64,000 nt of DNA from Ruminococcus sp. (GCA_017457955.1 JAFTGL010000015.1:54212-118211), one strand, 5' to 3'; shown: positions 24,695 to 33,994, counted from the first letter of the stretch. Notes: a model not told the origin generated them from the sequence alone. Translations and numbers: made by a program.

Positions 24695-26083
24695 ATGAAA
24701 CGGTTATTTGCTCTGATTCTGACAATACTGGTAACAGCGGCGCTGTGCTCGTGTGATTTGTTTTCTGTCGGCAATATTTTGCGGCGGTTTACGGGCGAGA
24801 CGCGTCCTGTCTATACCGATATGCCGCTTTCGGGAGGCGGTGTGGAGCCGGGGTATCATGAGGATGAAAACGGCTTTTTGATCCTCAACCGTCCTGAGTA
24901 TGTGAAGTCCGCGCAGTATGATCCGCTGACCACGCCTTATTCCTTTCAGCAGTTGCGTTCACAGCGTCAGAAGGCGTTATATGACGATATCTATGACGGC
25001 TGCTTCTGCCTGTCCGATCAGCCGAATGAGGAGTTTGAGGGCGAGTATAATCTGCGCCCGATCCTGCTCGACAGCATGGATTACTCCTACATGGAGGTCG
25101 AGGAGGTCTTAGCGGCAGTGCTTGCCGATCATCCCGAGATCTTCTGGATGTCGATGGATTTTGATATCTACGACTATAAGGCGGATAATGAGAGCGAGGT
25201 CGTTTTGCACACGGATTACAAGGCGGATGAAGTCATCGTGATGATGAATCAGCTGAATGATTCTTTCAAAGAATTTTACTCTCAGCTGCCGCCGGAGCTT
25301 TCGCCCTATGAGCGCGAGGTGTACGTGTATTCTTTTATCATCAATACCTGTGTCTATGATACTGCTGTCGAGGACTCCGACGAGTACAGCGACAGCCATC
25401 CGCACCTGTATAACCTGTGCGGCGTTTTGGTGGACAAGCTCGCCGTCTGCGAGGGATATGCCCGCGCGTTCGATTATCTGTGCAGTTCGATCGGTGTGGA
25501 GTCCGTCTGTATCACGGGTATCGAAGAGGATGACGAGGACGCGCTCCATATCTGGAACGCCGTTATGCTCGACGACGAATGGTATCTCTGCGATGCAACG
25601 TGGGATGACTGGGACGAGGAAGAGGACGTTACCGACGCTTATCTCTACCTCAATCTCGATGACGCGACCATGAGCCTCGATCATACCGTCGATAAGACCT
25701 ATGCGGAGCTCAGCGAGGATGAATACTGGGAACTGAGCTCTTATATCAACACCTTTGTTCCCGAGTCGTGTACGGCGACGACTTACAGCTATATCCTGCG
25801 CGAGAGCGTTTATCTCGACAGCATTTCTGTCGACAGGCTCTGTGAGGGCATGGTGAAAGCCGCAGAGAATCATCGGGATTCGCTGATGGTCTGCGTCGAT
25901 CCCGAGGTTTACACACCCGAACAGGCGGCTGAAAAGCTCTTTGCGGGAGATCAGCCGTATTATGAAGCAATGGATCTGGCGAACACAAAGCTTCTCGGTG
26001 TACAGCTTGACGCCGACAGCGACGCCTCATACTATGAAGAAGAGGATCGGAATTTGCTGGTTTTCGAATTGAATTACCGATAA
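24695..26083 (+). CDS. Transglutaminase-like lipoprotein
   Basis: A 462-residue exported lipoprotein. The signal peptide MKRLFALILTILVTAALCSC has a lipobox-like end with Cys20. The body has a transglutaminase-like Cys-His-Asp triad: VCEGYARAFDYL (Cys), HIWNAV (His) and CDATWDD (Asp). Such proteins act outside the membrane as proteases or cross-linkers; the substrate is unknown. A very similar gene follows 13 bases later. The start is placed at the signal peptide, just after the tsaD stop. Confidence 0.85.
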   Translation: MKRLFALILTILVTAALCSCDLFSVGNILRRFTGETRPVYTDMPLSGGGVEPGYHEDENGFLILNRPEYVKSAQYDPLTTPYSFQQLRSQRQKALYDDIYDGCFCLSDQPNEEFEGEYNLRPILLDSMDYSYMEVEEVLAAVLADHPEIFWMSMDFDIYDYKADNESEVVLHTDYKADEVIVMMNQLNDSFKEFYSQLPPELSPYEREVYVYSFIINTCVYDTAVEDSDEYSDSHPHLYNLCGVLVDKLAVCEGYARAFDYLCSSIGVESVCITGIEEDDEDALHIWNAVMLDDEWYLCDATWDDWDEEEDVTDAYLYLNLDDATMSLDHTVDKTYAELSEDEYWELSSYINTFVPESCTATTYSYILRESVYLDSISVDRLCEGMVKAAENHRDSLMVCVDPEVYTPEQAAEKLFAGDQPYYEAMDLANTKLLGVQLDADSDASYYEEEDRNLLVFELNYR

Positions 26084-26096
26084 AAAGGATGAAAGA

Positions 26097-27404
26097 ATGA
26101 AAAAATATTTCTTGCTGATACTTGCCGTGATCCTGACGGCGGCGCTCTGCGCGTGCAGTATCGCGGATTATCTGCCGCTTGCCGATACGCCGAAGGCGGT
26201 CGAGACGGTGAACCCGTATCTTGAGATCATCCCCGACAGCCTGACCTACAGCGAAGGGTATGAGCCTGTGGAGTCGTCCTATTCTTATGAGGTGCTCCCG
26301 CTTGAAGGGCAGAAAAAGTTGTATCAAAAGCTGCTTGAAGTGTGCTATGATATCGCTCCCGACGCGGATGAAGAGCTGGGGCGTTATCCGATGCCGCAGA
26401 TCGAGCTGGAGGGCTATTCACTCACGGAAGCTCAGGTACGCACGGCGGCGAAGGCGCTGACCGACGATCACCCCGAGATCTTCTGGACAACGGGGACGTT
26501 AGGATATTACAGCGACGACAGCACGACCATCATCCAGGTGTATTCGAGCTACTCGCCCGAGGAGGTCGACAGCCGTGTGAACGCCGTGAGGGCGGTGGCG
26601 AATGAGTTTTACGCGACGGTTCCCGACGGGCTGACGGAATATGAGCGCGAGAAGATGGTGCATGATTTTCTGCTTGAGCGCGTCGAGTACGACAGGGACG
26701 TCGACATGGTCAACTTCGACAACAACAATCCCGATATCTATACGACATACGGTGCGCTGGTCAATCAGGTTGCCGTGTGCGAGGGCTATGCGCGAGCGTT
26801 TCAAATGCTGATGAACGGTCTGGGCGTCGACTGTGTCGGCGTGATGGGGGAAAGCTCCGACCAGATGCATATATGGAACGCGGTGAAGCTGGGCGGCGAA
26901 TGGTATAACGCGGACGTCACCTGGGACGATCGCGAGGAGCCCTATGCCCGCTATATCTACTTCAACGTCAACGACGATTATCTGTATGAGGATCATACCC
27001 TGTCACCGCTGTACTCCGATCTGAGCGATGATGAGATCAACGGGGTAGAGGGCGATTACAGCGCGAGCGTCATGAATCTCTTTATCCCCTCCTGTACGAA
27101 TACGGATATGGGCTACTATTATAAAGAGTCGCCGCACCTAAATGATTATGACGGTGCGGATGTGAAGAGCGGACTGCTGGCGTGTGCCGAAAGACAGGAT
27201 GAATACTTCGTTTTTTATGTGGATGAAAGTCTCGATTTCGGCGAGACGGTATCCGTGCTGTTCTCTGTATATCCTCAGTATTTCTTTGATTATATGAACG
27301 CGGTCAACTACAGCCTGTATGACTACAGCATCGACAGCTCAAACGCCGCTTACTTCACGCTCGAGAAAAGCCGGATCATCGCGGTGGAGCTGCATTACTA
27401 CTGA
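26097..27404 (+). CDS. Transglutaminase-like lipoprotein, paralogue
   Basis: A 435-residue lipoprotein with the signal peptide MKKYFLLILAVILTAALCAC and the same triad context: VCEGYARAFQML, HIWNAVKL and NADVTWDD. It shares architecture with the preceding gene, including an AALTDDHPEIFW-type segment and the YEREKMVHDFLL segment, but is divergent. This points to an old tandem duplication. AAGGATGAAAG precedes the ATG. It is co-transcribed with the upstream gene. Confidence 0.85.
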   Translation: MKKYFLLILAVILTAALCACSIADYLPLADTPKAVETVNPYLEIIPDSLTYSEGYEPVESSYSYEVLPLEGQKKLYQKLLEVCYDIAPDADEELGRYPMPQIELEGYSLTEAQVRTAAKALTDDHPEIFWTTGTLGYYSDDSTTIIQVYSSYSPEEVDSRVNAVRAVANEFYATVPDGLTEYEREKMVHDFLLERVEYDRDVDMVNFDNNNPDIYTTYGALVNQVAVCEGYARAFQMLMNGLGVDCVGVMGESSDQMHIWNAVKLGGEWYNADVTWDDREEPYARYIYFNVNDDYLYEDHTLSPLYSDLSDDEINGVEGDYSASVMNLFIPSCTNTDMGYYYKESPHLNDYDGADVKSGLLACAERQDEYFVFYVDESLDFGETVSVLFSVYPQYFFDYMNAVNYSLYDYSIDSSNAAYFTLEKSRIIAVELHYY

Positions 27405-27414
27405 GAGGGATAAT

Positions 27415-27828
27415 ATGATAGCGATTTCTGTTGATCTCGGTCACGCAAGGACGGGACTTGCCGTCTCGGACAAGAGCGGATTTCTCGCTTCGTCTTTGTG
27501 TGTGATCACCGAGTATAATGATGAAAAGCTGATCGAAAAGATCGCTGAAAAGGTTGAGGAAACCAAGGCGGAAGTCATCGTCGTGGGACTGCCGCGCAAT
27601 ATGGATGGCAGCGAGGGAGAGAGTGCTCATCGCGCGCGTGCGATCGCCGAAAAGCTCAGCGAGCGTACCGGTATCAGGCATGTGATGCAGGATGAGCGCG
27701 GGACGACGATCACCGCCCACGCGTACTTAAATACTTCGAATGTGTACGGAAAGAAACGCAAACACAAAGTGGACGCCGTAGCGGCATCCATCATTTTACA
27801 GAACTATTTAGACAGTCAGAAAGGATAA
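27415..27828 (+). CDS. ruvX: Putative pre-16S rRNA nuclease / Holliday junction resolvase YqgF
   Basis: A 137-residue RNase H-fold YqgF protein. It begins IAISVDLGHARTGLAVSD and has VVGLPRNMDGSEG and QDERGTTITAH, the conserved acidic and loop motifs. The family matures the 16S rRNA 5' end and has also been called RuvX. GAGAGGGATAAT precedes the ATG. Its position between the transglutaminase lipoproteins and the UPF0291 gene suggests one transcript. Confidence 0.92.
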   Translation: MIAISVDLGHARTGLAVSDKSGFLASSLCVITEYNDEKLIEKIAEKVEETKAEVIVVGLPRNMDGSEGESAHRARAIAEKLSERTGIRHVMQDERGTTITAHAYLNTSNVYGKKRKHKVDAVAASIILQNYLDSQKG

Positions 27829-27832
27829 TGAT

Positions 27833-28048
27833 ATGGAAATGCATGAGCTGCTGGGCGAGATCAACGCCTTAGCGAAGAAGAAAAAGGAAGAAGGGCTCAC
27901 CGAAGAGGAGCAGAAGCGTCAGAAGGAGCTGTACGCGGTCTATCTGAAAGGCTTCCGCGAGCAGGTGAAGGAGCGGCTGGATAACGTGGACGTCACCTAT
28001 CCCGACGGCACGGTGAAAAGTCTGAAAGACGCGATGAAGAAGAAATAA
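27833..28048 (+). CDS. UPF0291 (DUF896) family protein
   Basis: A 71-residue basic and acidic helical protein whose core KKKEEGLTEEEQKRQKELY and FREQVKERLDNV is typical of the DUF896 family (B. subtilis YnzC type). The function is not established; family members are small cytoplasmic, SOS- or stationary-phase-linked proteins. It starts 4 bases after ruvX and ends at a strong terminator. Confidence 0.9.
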   Translation: MEMHELLGEINALAKKKKEEGLTEEEQKRQKELYAVYLKGFREQVKERLDNVDVTYPDGTVKSLKDAMKKK

Positions 28049-28083
28049 AAAATGCTCACGATGATTAAGTCGTGAGCATTTTT
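28049..28083. terminator. Bidirectional terminator
   Basis: AAATGCTCACGA and TCGTGAGCATTTTT form a 12-bp stem with A-rich and T-rich sides. It ends the alr-to-UPF0291 block and the convergent O-antigen-ligase-like gene. Confidence 0.9.
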
Positions 28084-28087
28084 GCTG

Positions 28088-29650
28088 TTATAAGGGGTTG
28101 GATTCTTTTCTGCTGATCGCTTCGGTCAGCGAGAGGAAGATAAACAGGAAGGGCGTGACGATGGGGTTGTAAAGGTTGACCGTCGATTGAGCGAGGTAGC
28201 AGATGATCGCGCCGATGAACGCCAGCACCATTGGGTTTCGTCTCGCGGCTTTCAGTCCGCGGACGATCACGGTAAGCATCACGCCGAGGTATGCCGTCAG
28301 TCCCAGTACGCCCTGCGTCAGCAGATAGTTGATGAACTCGTTGTGGGCACAGTCGGTGGAGGCGTCGCCGAAGCGCTCGGAAAGCTCGGCAAAGTGCGGC
28401 TGCAGGACATAGTAGGCGGTGTCGGGACCGTTGCCGAACAGGATCTGACGGACGTCGTACTTCGAGAATTCTTCAAAGCTGACGCGCCACATAAAGCCGC
28501 GATGGGTGCCCCAGTAGTCGTCAAAGCGCAGGAGTTTTTCAAAGTTGCCGATATCGGTCTCGCGGTCGATAAAGCTAAAATTGATAAAGAGTCCGATGAC
28601 TGTAATAATTCCCAAAGAGAATAATGCTATCAGGATGATCTGCACGGCTTTCGCGGGATAGCGTGGTTCGCCGTTCCTGCTGAGCAGAACCGTCAGAAGC
28701 CATAAGATACCAAATACCGCGATCGGCAGATAGGTCAGCGGATGATAGATCAGGAACTCCTGCATGAACTCGAAGCCTTTGTTATGGTCGCCAATCAGTG
28801 TCGCGAACAGGAACAGCAGTTTTCCCGCGATGAACAGGATCGTCATCGCCAGCAGCCAGCGTCTGAGATAGATGAACTTCCGCGCGGAGAAGATCGCCGT
28901 GATCGGCAGGATCACCAGCAGTCCGAGGATATCGGAGGTGGAGTCGGCGCATAAAAGTCCCATGTAGGCGAAGATGATCGCCACACCCGCGACAGCGCGG
29001 AGGGCTTTCTTTTCAGCTGTGACAAATGCCATGACTGCTACAGGCAGATAAACGCACATGAATGCCGCGATGATGTTCTTGTTGCCAAGGGTGGAGCCAA
29101 AGTCGGCTGCGGTGGCTTCATCATAGCCTTTGAGCATGCCTAAGGGGTCGATGTAAAAGAAATTCAGTACCGTCAGCAGGGCGATGATCGCCGATACCAG
29201 CAGATAGATGATGAACACATAGTCTTTATAAACATAGTTGCGGGTGATCGTAAAGTACATCAGCGTGTACATCAGCAGGAGCAGCAGACCGTTGTTGCGC
29301 CCGCCCGTGCCAAAGAGGGATTCGGTCGGGTAAGCAGAAAGCACCGTGGAGATCAGCGCGAGTCCCAAAAAACACAGCATGAGGATATCGGTGACGGACA
29401 GCGGCTTGAACAGCGGCTTTTCTTCGCCGATACGCTTTGCTTCACTGTTGCTCAGCGCCATGCAGATACCGACGGATACAACGAGGATACCTGTTGCGAT
29501 CAGATAGAACCAGTATTTGTCCGTGCGCGCATGGGCATATTGATCCGTCAGAAAAATTGGGAAGAAGCTGAACATGATCGCCAGATAATAGTTGACAAGT
29601 GAATTGGAGACGGTGTAATTGGATTTTGTTTCGGGTTGCGGTTGTTTCAT
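28088..29650 (-). CDS. O-antigen ligase-like membrane protein
   Basis: A 520-residue protein with about 12 membrane segments and a large outside loop (roughly 340-420) containing RGFMWRVSFEEF and GNGPDTAYYVLQ. This is the Wzy_C/WaaL pattern, including ECXNEFINYLLTQG-like text in CAHNEFINYLLTQG. In a Gram-positive cell it would ligate or polymerise surface glycans. It is monocistronic, between two terminators. Confidence 0.82.
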   Translation of the reverse strand: MKQPQPETKSNYTVSNSLVNYYLAIMFSFFPIFLTDQYAHARTDKYWFYLIATGILVVSVGICMALSNSEAKRIGEEKPLFKPLSVTDILMLCFLGLALISTVLSAYPTESLFGTGGRNNGLLLLLMYTLMYFTITRNYVYKDYVFIIYLLVSAIIALLTVLNFFYIDPLGMLKGYDEATAADFGSTLGNKNIIAAFMCVYLPVAVMAFVTAEKKALRAVAGVAIIFAYMGLLCADSTSDILGLLVILPITAIFSARKFIYLRRWLLAMTILFIAGKLLFLFATLIGDHNKGFEFMQEFLIYHPLTYLPIAVFGILWLLTVLLSRNGEPRYPAKAVQIILIALFSLGIITVIGLFINFSFIDRETDIGNFEKLLRFDDYWGTHRGFMWRVSFEEFSKYDVRQILFGNGPDTAYYVLQPHFAELSERFGDASTDCAHNEFINYLLTQGVLGLTAYLGVMLTVIVRGLKAARRNPMVLAFIGAIICYLAQSTVNLYNPIVTPFLFIFLSLTEAISRKESNPL

Positions 29651-29668
29651 TATAACTGTCCTTTAAAA

Positions 29669-29710
29669 AAAGAATTCCTACCCTTTATCGTAACGCAAAA
29701 GGGTAGGAAT
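29669..29710 (-). terminator. Terminator after cadA
   Basis: On the minus strand ATTCCTACCCTTT and AAAGGGTAGGAAT form a 13-bp stem, followed by TTCTTTTTTT. Confidence 0.92.
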
Positions 29711-29729
29711 GTCAATGCTTTTAGATTGC

Positions 29730-31865
29730 TTATATGCGGCTCTTGATCAGGCGTACTGCGTTGAGGACGCATAACAGACATACGCCGGTGTCGGAGAATA
29801 CCGCCAGCCACAGCGGCGTGATATTCAGTATCGCTAAAATGATGATGACCGCTTTGATGATCAGCGAGAAGGTGATGTTCGCTTTGACCGTGGTGAGAGT
29901 TTTGCGGGCAAGGCGTACCGCCTTCGGCAGGGAAGAGAGGTTCTCGGAGCTGAGCACCATATCGGCGGATTCGATCGCCGCGTCGGAGCCGAGCCCCATC
30001 GCTACGCCGCAGGTCGCGCGGCTGAGGACGGGAGCGTCGTTGATGCCGTCGCCGACAAAACAGCAGGAGCCGTTTTGCTGAATGAGCGCTTCAACGGTTT
30101 TTACCTTATCCTCGGGCAGCAGGGTGCTGTGAATGCTGTCGACGGGGAGACCCTCCGCGACGCGCTTGCAGGCGGCTTCTTTGTCGCCCGATAGCATGGC
30201 GACGGTTTTGACACCGAGCTTTTTGAGGGCGTTCAGCGCTTCGGGCGCTTCGGGACGGATGTGCTCGCTGACGGTGATGAGTCCGATCTCTTTGCCGTTC
30301 AGCTGTACCGAGATACCTTGTGCGCCGGAGGATTTGCAGACGGTGACGGTATCCGTGCCGCGCATGGCTTCTACGCCGTGACCGCTGAGCTCTTTATGTT
30401 CTTTTAATTCTCTTACGGAAATATCGTTCTCTTTGCAGTAATTGCGGATGGCATTCGCGATCGGGTGAGCGGAGTGAGCTTCCGCGGCAGCTGCAAGGGA
30501 AATGATTTCTTTTTCGGTGTAATTGGCAAACGTTTTTATTTCTGATACAGAAATTTGGTTGTCTGTGATCGTGCCTGTCTTATCGAAGGCAAAGGCGTCG
30601 GCTTTCGCGAGGGCTTCCACATATCTGCCGCCCTTGATCAGCACGCCTGCCTTGCTTGCCGCGCCGATGCCCGCGTAGTAGGAGAGGGGGACGGAGATGA
30701 CGATGGAGCAGGGGCAGGAGGCGACGAGGCATACGAGGGCTTTGTGAATCCAGCCTGCCCAGACGCCGGTGATGAGGGAGGGGATGACGGCGATCAATAC
30801 GGCTAAGCCGATCATCACGGGGGTGTAGACCGCGGCAAAGCGGGTAATCAGTTTTTCGTGGTTGCCTTTGTTCTTGGAGCTTTCCTCGACCAGCTTGACG
30901 ATACGGGTCGCCGCGCTGTCGGCATAGGCTTTTGTGGTGCGCATGTATACGGTGCTGTCGTTGTTCATCATACCGCTGAGCAGTTCTGTGCCGATTGTGG
31001 CATCTACGGGTGCTGATTCACCTGTCAGGGACGAGGTATCGAGGGTGGTTCTGCCTTCGGTGATGATACCGTCGAGCGGTACGCGCGTGTGGGGCGGGAT
31101 CTCTAATATCGTGCCGATTGCCACATCCTCGGCGTGGGTCTCACGGCTTTTGCCGTTTTCAAATATATAAGCGGTGTCGGGGCGGATATCGGCTAATTTG
31201 CGGATATCGCGGCGGGATTTTTCGACCGCCTTGTCCTCAAGCAATTCGCCGATACCGAACAGCACCATGACTGCTGCGCCTTCGACGAATTCACCTAAGA
31301 TCATCGCCGCGATGACCGCGACTGTCATGAGGGTGGTCTCATCGATGCGGCGTTTGAAAACGGATTTCACGCCTTCATAGATGACGTCGTAGCCTGCGAG
31401 AAGCGCCGACGCGATACTGAGGATGTTGCAGATAAGGTCGAGTCCGCCGATGATGTGCATGATGAATGCCGCGACAAACAGAACGGATGCGGCGATCAAT
31501 AGGATCAGTTTGAGCTTGCCGTCACCGTGTTCCTCGTGGTCGTGATGGTCGTGACCGCTGTTTTCTTGATGGCGTCCATGATGATGTTCATGATCGTGAG
31601 AACAGCAGTCGTCGTGACATTCGTGATGGTGGTCGTGGTGATGCTCATGGTGCTCATCTTTAGGAACAACGGTCACGCCATCCTCGATCGAGTCGACAAT
31701 GCTCTGTACTTCGTCGCGGATATCTTCCTGATCGGTATGTATCTCGAGCTCTAAGGTCGCGAAGGAGAACAGTACCTCGTCATAAGTTTTGCTGAGCTTT
31801 GTTTCGATTTTTGCCGCGCAGTTCGCGCAGTGCAAGCCTTCTAAGATAAATTCATGTTTCATCAT
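29730..31865 (-). CDS. cadA: Heavy-metal P1B-type ATPase (Cd/Zn/Pb exporter)
   Basis: Exports divalent soft metals using ATP. Domains: N-terminal HMA with HCANC (about 13-17), a very His/Asp/Cys-rich linker (about 85-130), membrane segments with the metal-site motif SCPCS, the phosphorylation motif DKTGTIT and the hinge GDGINDAP. At 711 residues it is typical. The His-rich linker probably buffers Zn or Cd. It follows an ArsR regulator by one base and is under its operator. Confidence 0.93.
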   Translation of the reverse strand: MMKHEFILEGLHCANCAAKIETKLSKTYDEVLFSFATLELEIHTDQEDIRDEVQSIVDSIEDGVTVVPKDEHHEHHHDHHHECHDDCCSHDHEHHHGRHQENSGHDHHDHEEHGDGKLKLILLIAASVLFVAAFIMHIIGGLDLICNILSIASALLAGYDVIYEGVKSVFKRRIDETTLMTVAVIAAMILGEFVEGAAVMVLFGIGELLEDKAVEKSRRDIRKLADIRPDTAYIFENGKSRETHAEDVAIGTILEIPPHTRVPLDGIITEGRTTLDTSSLTGESAPVDATIGTELLSGMMNNDSTVYMRTTKAYADSAATRIVKLVEESSKNKGNHEKLITRFAAVYTPVMIGLAVLIAVIPSLITGVWAGWIHKALVCLVASCPCSIVISVPLSYYAGIGAASKAGVLIKGGRYVEALAKADAFAFDKTGTITDNQISVSEIKTFANYTEKEIISLAAAAEAHSAHPIANAIRNYCKENDISVRELKEHKELSGHGVEAMRGTDTVTVCKSSGAQGISVQLNGKEIGLITVSEHIRPEAPEALNALKKLGVKTVAMLSGDKEAACKRVAEGLPVDSIHSTLLPEDKVKTVEALIQQNGSCCFVGDGINDAPVLSRATCGVAMGLGSDAAIESADMVLSSENLSSLPKAVRLARKTLTTVKANITFSLIIKAVIIILAILNITPLWLAVFSDTGVCLLCVLNAVRLIKSRI

Positions 31866-31866
31866 A

Positions 31867-32199
31867 TCACTCCATGATGTGCTCTAAGCCCATCTCAAAA
31901 ATCTTCTGGATGTGTTCGTCCTCGAGGGAATAGTAGCTCTGCTTGCCCTCGCGGCGCACCTTGACGAGGTTTTCCTGCCGCAGGACGCGAAGCTGGTGGG
32001 AGACAGTGCTCTGTTCCATGCCGACGATATCGGCGATACAGCAGACGCTCAGCTCCTTTTCAAACAGCGCGCACATGATGCGGATGCGGGTGGAGTCGCC
32101 GAATACCTTGAAAAAGTCCGCCAGCTCAAACAGCGTGTCGGCGTCGGGCATAGTGCCCTTGATTTCTTTGACAATATCTTTATGATCTTCGTGTGCCAT
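31867..32199 (-). CDS. ArsR/SmtB-family metal-responsive repressor
   Basis: A 110-residue winged-helix regulator. The HTH is IADIVGMEQSTVSHQLRVLR, and the metal-site candidates are Cys-Cys in ELSVCCIAD (α3N-like) and the C-terminal DEHIQKIFEMGLEHI (α5). It presumably derepresses cadA when Zn or Cd rises. The ATG at 32199 has AGGAG upstream; a longer frame runs into the operator. It is transcribed with cadA. Confidence 0.92.
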   Translation of the reverse strand: MAHEDHKDIVKEIKGTMPDADTLFELADFFKVFGDSTRIRIMCALFEKELSVCCIADIVGMEQSTVSHQLRVLRQENLVKVRREGKQSYYSLEDEHIQKIFEMGLEHIME

Positions 32200-32228
32200 A
32201 ACATTCTCCTGATAATTGTGGATAAATG

Positions 32229-32289
32229 AACATATGAACAATTATTCATATGTTATCATTATATTACACCTTCCTATGTGATATGTCAA
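32229..32289 (-). promoter_or_regulatory. arsR-cadA promoter with SmtB/ArsR-type operator
   Basis: Minus-strand TTGACA (32284-32289), a 17-base spacer and TAATAT (32261-32266) form a promoter. Directly downstream is a 12-2-12 dyad, AACATATGAACA-AT-TATTCATATGTT (32229-32254), very close to the known ArsR/SmtB operator type. Repressor binding there would block initiation. Confidence 0.8.
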
Positions 32290-32297
32290 GAGGAATA

Positions 32298-32326
32298 TTG
32301 AAATTCTTTTTATTTTGCGGTATACT
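32298..32326 (+). promoter_or_regulatory. Promoter of the HAD phosphatase gene
   Basis: TTGAAA, a 17-base spacer and TATACT lie 30 bases before the ATG. It is divergent from the arsR promoter, with the two -35 boxes only 8 bases apart. Confidence 0.7.
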
Positions 32327-32356
32327 GGTACAGAATTCTATTGGGGAAGTGTATAT

Positions 32357-33004
32357 ATGAATATGATTTTTGATATGGACGGCGTCATCTTTGACTCCGA
32401 GCGCGCGTATGTCAACGCGTATAAGAAGCTCGCCGAAAAATACGGTCTGGGCAATGTCGAGCAGGCGTGTATCGATTCGATCGGCGTGACACGTGAACTG
32501 ACGAAAAAGATTTTCTTTGAGCATGTGGGGTATGAGTTCGATTATGATAAGTACCGAGAAGAGGTCCAGCAGGAGCTGAACAGAACTTCTTTCGCGCTCA
32601 AGCCCGGGGTATATGAGATCTTTGGTTGGTTAAGTGAGATAGGCGCGCGTGTCGCGCTGGCGTCCTCTACCAGACGGGAGCATGTATATCCTATGCTGGA
32701 CGGCGCTGATCTGACAAAACACTTCCAGGCGATCGTCTGCGGCGATATGGTCGGTCACTCGAAGCCGAATCCCGAGATCTTCCTCACCGCTGCCGACAAG
32801 CTCGGCGTAAAGCCTGAGGACTGTTATATCATTGAGGACAGCTACAACGGTATCCGTGCCGCGCATGCCGCCGGAGCGCATTCGATCATGGTGCCGGATA
32901 TCGTACAGCCCGATGATGAGATCAACGGTTTGGCTGAGGTCGTACTGCCGTCGCTGTTGGGTGTAAAAGAGTATTTAGCGAAAAAACTATATTATCTAAG
33001 ATAA
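32357..33004 (+). CDS. HAD-superfamily hydrolase (β-phosphoglucomutase-like)
   Basis: A 215-residue subfamily-I HAD enzyme with a cap. The nucleophile motif is IFDMDGVIFDSE (residue 4-15), motif II ALASST, motif III SKPNPEIF and motif IV EDSYNGIRAAHAAG. It probably acts on a sugar phosphate; isomerase versus phosphatase activity cannot be decided. The start is MNMIFDMDG, since the upstream frame covers the promoter. Confidence 0.88.
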   Translation: MNMIFDMDGVIFDSERAYVNAYKKLAEKYGLGNVEQACIDSIGVTRELTKKIFFEHVGYEFDYDKYREEVQQELNRTSFALKPGVYEIFGWLSEIGARVALASSTRREHVYPMLDGADLTKHFQAIVCGDMVGHSKPNPEIFLTAADKLGVKPEDCYIIEDSYNGIRAAHAAGAHSIMVPDIVQPDDEINGLAEVVLPSLLGVKEYLAKKLYYLR

Positions 33005-33125
33005 CGGCGTGTCGGGATCGAAATAAAAATTTTTGAAAAGAATTAAAAAATGTCTTTTTCTGTCAGGATGTTGTCTTCTTTTGTCTGTTATACTTGTGTC
33101 AACAAAGAAAAACAAAACAAAATCA

Positions 33126-33281
33126 TACTAATCCTAAATAAAAACCTTTATCATCTATTGCGCTAAATTCCGCATAGCTTTGTTAGGCTCCTTGACAGGC
33201 GGCAGCCTGCCTGCGTCGCCCGCCGCGCTCTGCGAAATTTATCACTAATATCTGATTAAATCTTTTTATCAAGGATTAGCA
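33126..33281 (-). mobile_element. MITE-like 156-bp element, copy 2
   Basis: Homologous over its full length to 7636-7791 but in the opposite orientation, and exactly the same length. The ends TACTAATCCTAAATAAAA and the complement of AAGGATTAGCA form imperfect inverted repeats. The core shares GCAGAGCGCGGCGG, GCAGGC, TGTCAAG, ACAAAGCTATGCG and GCGCAATAGATG-type blocks on the minus strand. It has no ORF. It ends 16 bases before the lipoprotein ATG, so it lies within that gene's leader. Confidence 0.85.
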
Positions 33282-33297
33282 TTAGGAGGACAACATC

Positions 33298-33981
33298 ATG
33301 AAAAAATTCATCACCATCTTACTCATCGCGGCGATCGCCGCAACATCCGCTCTCACTCTTACCGCCTGCGGCTCTGCCGGTAAAACAGCTCCCACAACCG
33401 CTGCACCGACCGCTGCGCCCACTGTTGCGGCTACTGTCGCCGCAACACAGGCTGAGACGCAGAAGACGACTCCTGCGACGACGCAGAGCTATCGCAGCAG
33501 CGATGCCAGCGAGGATATCAACTACACCGACGCTTCAAGCGCAAATGACTACAGCGAAGCCGAGTATGCCGGCATCACCAGACAGAAAGCGATCGACAGC
33601 GTCATGGAATCCTATGACGACAGCGACGGCGTCATCATCCTCGAAGCATATCAGGGCACTTATCCCGCACAGGGCTGGGATGCATGGGTCGTCACCGCTC
33701 AGGATTCTAACGATGTGACCCGCACCTTCTACTGCGGCTTCGCGTTCTGTATTCCGCAGAGCCGTTATGACATGAACGACGGCACTGATACGATCGGCAT
33801 TTCTCAGCAGGAAGCTGTCGAGCATGTGGAGGAGCGGATCGGCGACTTCGATAAGATCACCAGCGTTGATAAGGGTGAGACTTCCGAAGGCTGGAGTTGC
33901 TGGGTCCTGACCGTTGAGCATATGGACGGCTCCACCACCGTCTACTACTGCGGCTACCTCTTCTGCTATCCCGCAGAGTAA
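33298..33981 (+). CDS. Lipoprotein with an internally repeated domain
   Basis: A 227-residue exported lipoprotein. The signal peptide ends in the lipobox LTAC, followed by a Thr/Ala/Pro-rich linker. Two related units of about 60 residues follow: ITRQKAIDSVMESY...FYCGFAFC and ISQQEAVEHVEERI...VYYCGYLFC, each with a Trp-containing strand and a CG-x3-C pair. The unit layout recalls PepSY-like repeats, but this is uncertain. It shares its N-terminus and promoter with the next gene. Confidence 0.8.
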   Translation: MKKFITILLIAAIAATSALTLTACGSAGKTAPTTAAPTAAPTVAATVAATQAETQKTTPATTQSYRSSDASEDINYTDASSANDYSEAEYAGITRQKAIDSVMESYDDSDGVIILEAYQGTYPAQGWDAWVVTAQDSNDVTRTFYCGFAFCIPQSRYDMNDGTDTIGISQQEAVEHVEERIGDFDKITSVDKGETSEGWSCWVLTVEHMDGSTTVYYCGYLFCYPAE

Positions 33982-33994
33982 TCATCAATCAAGT

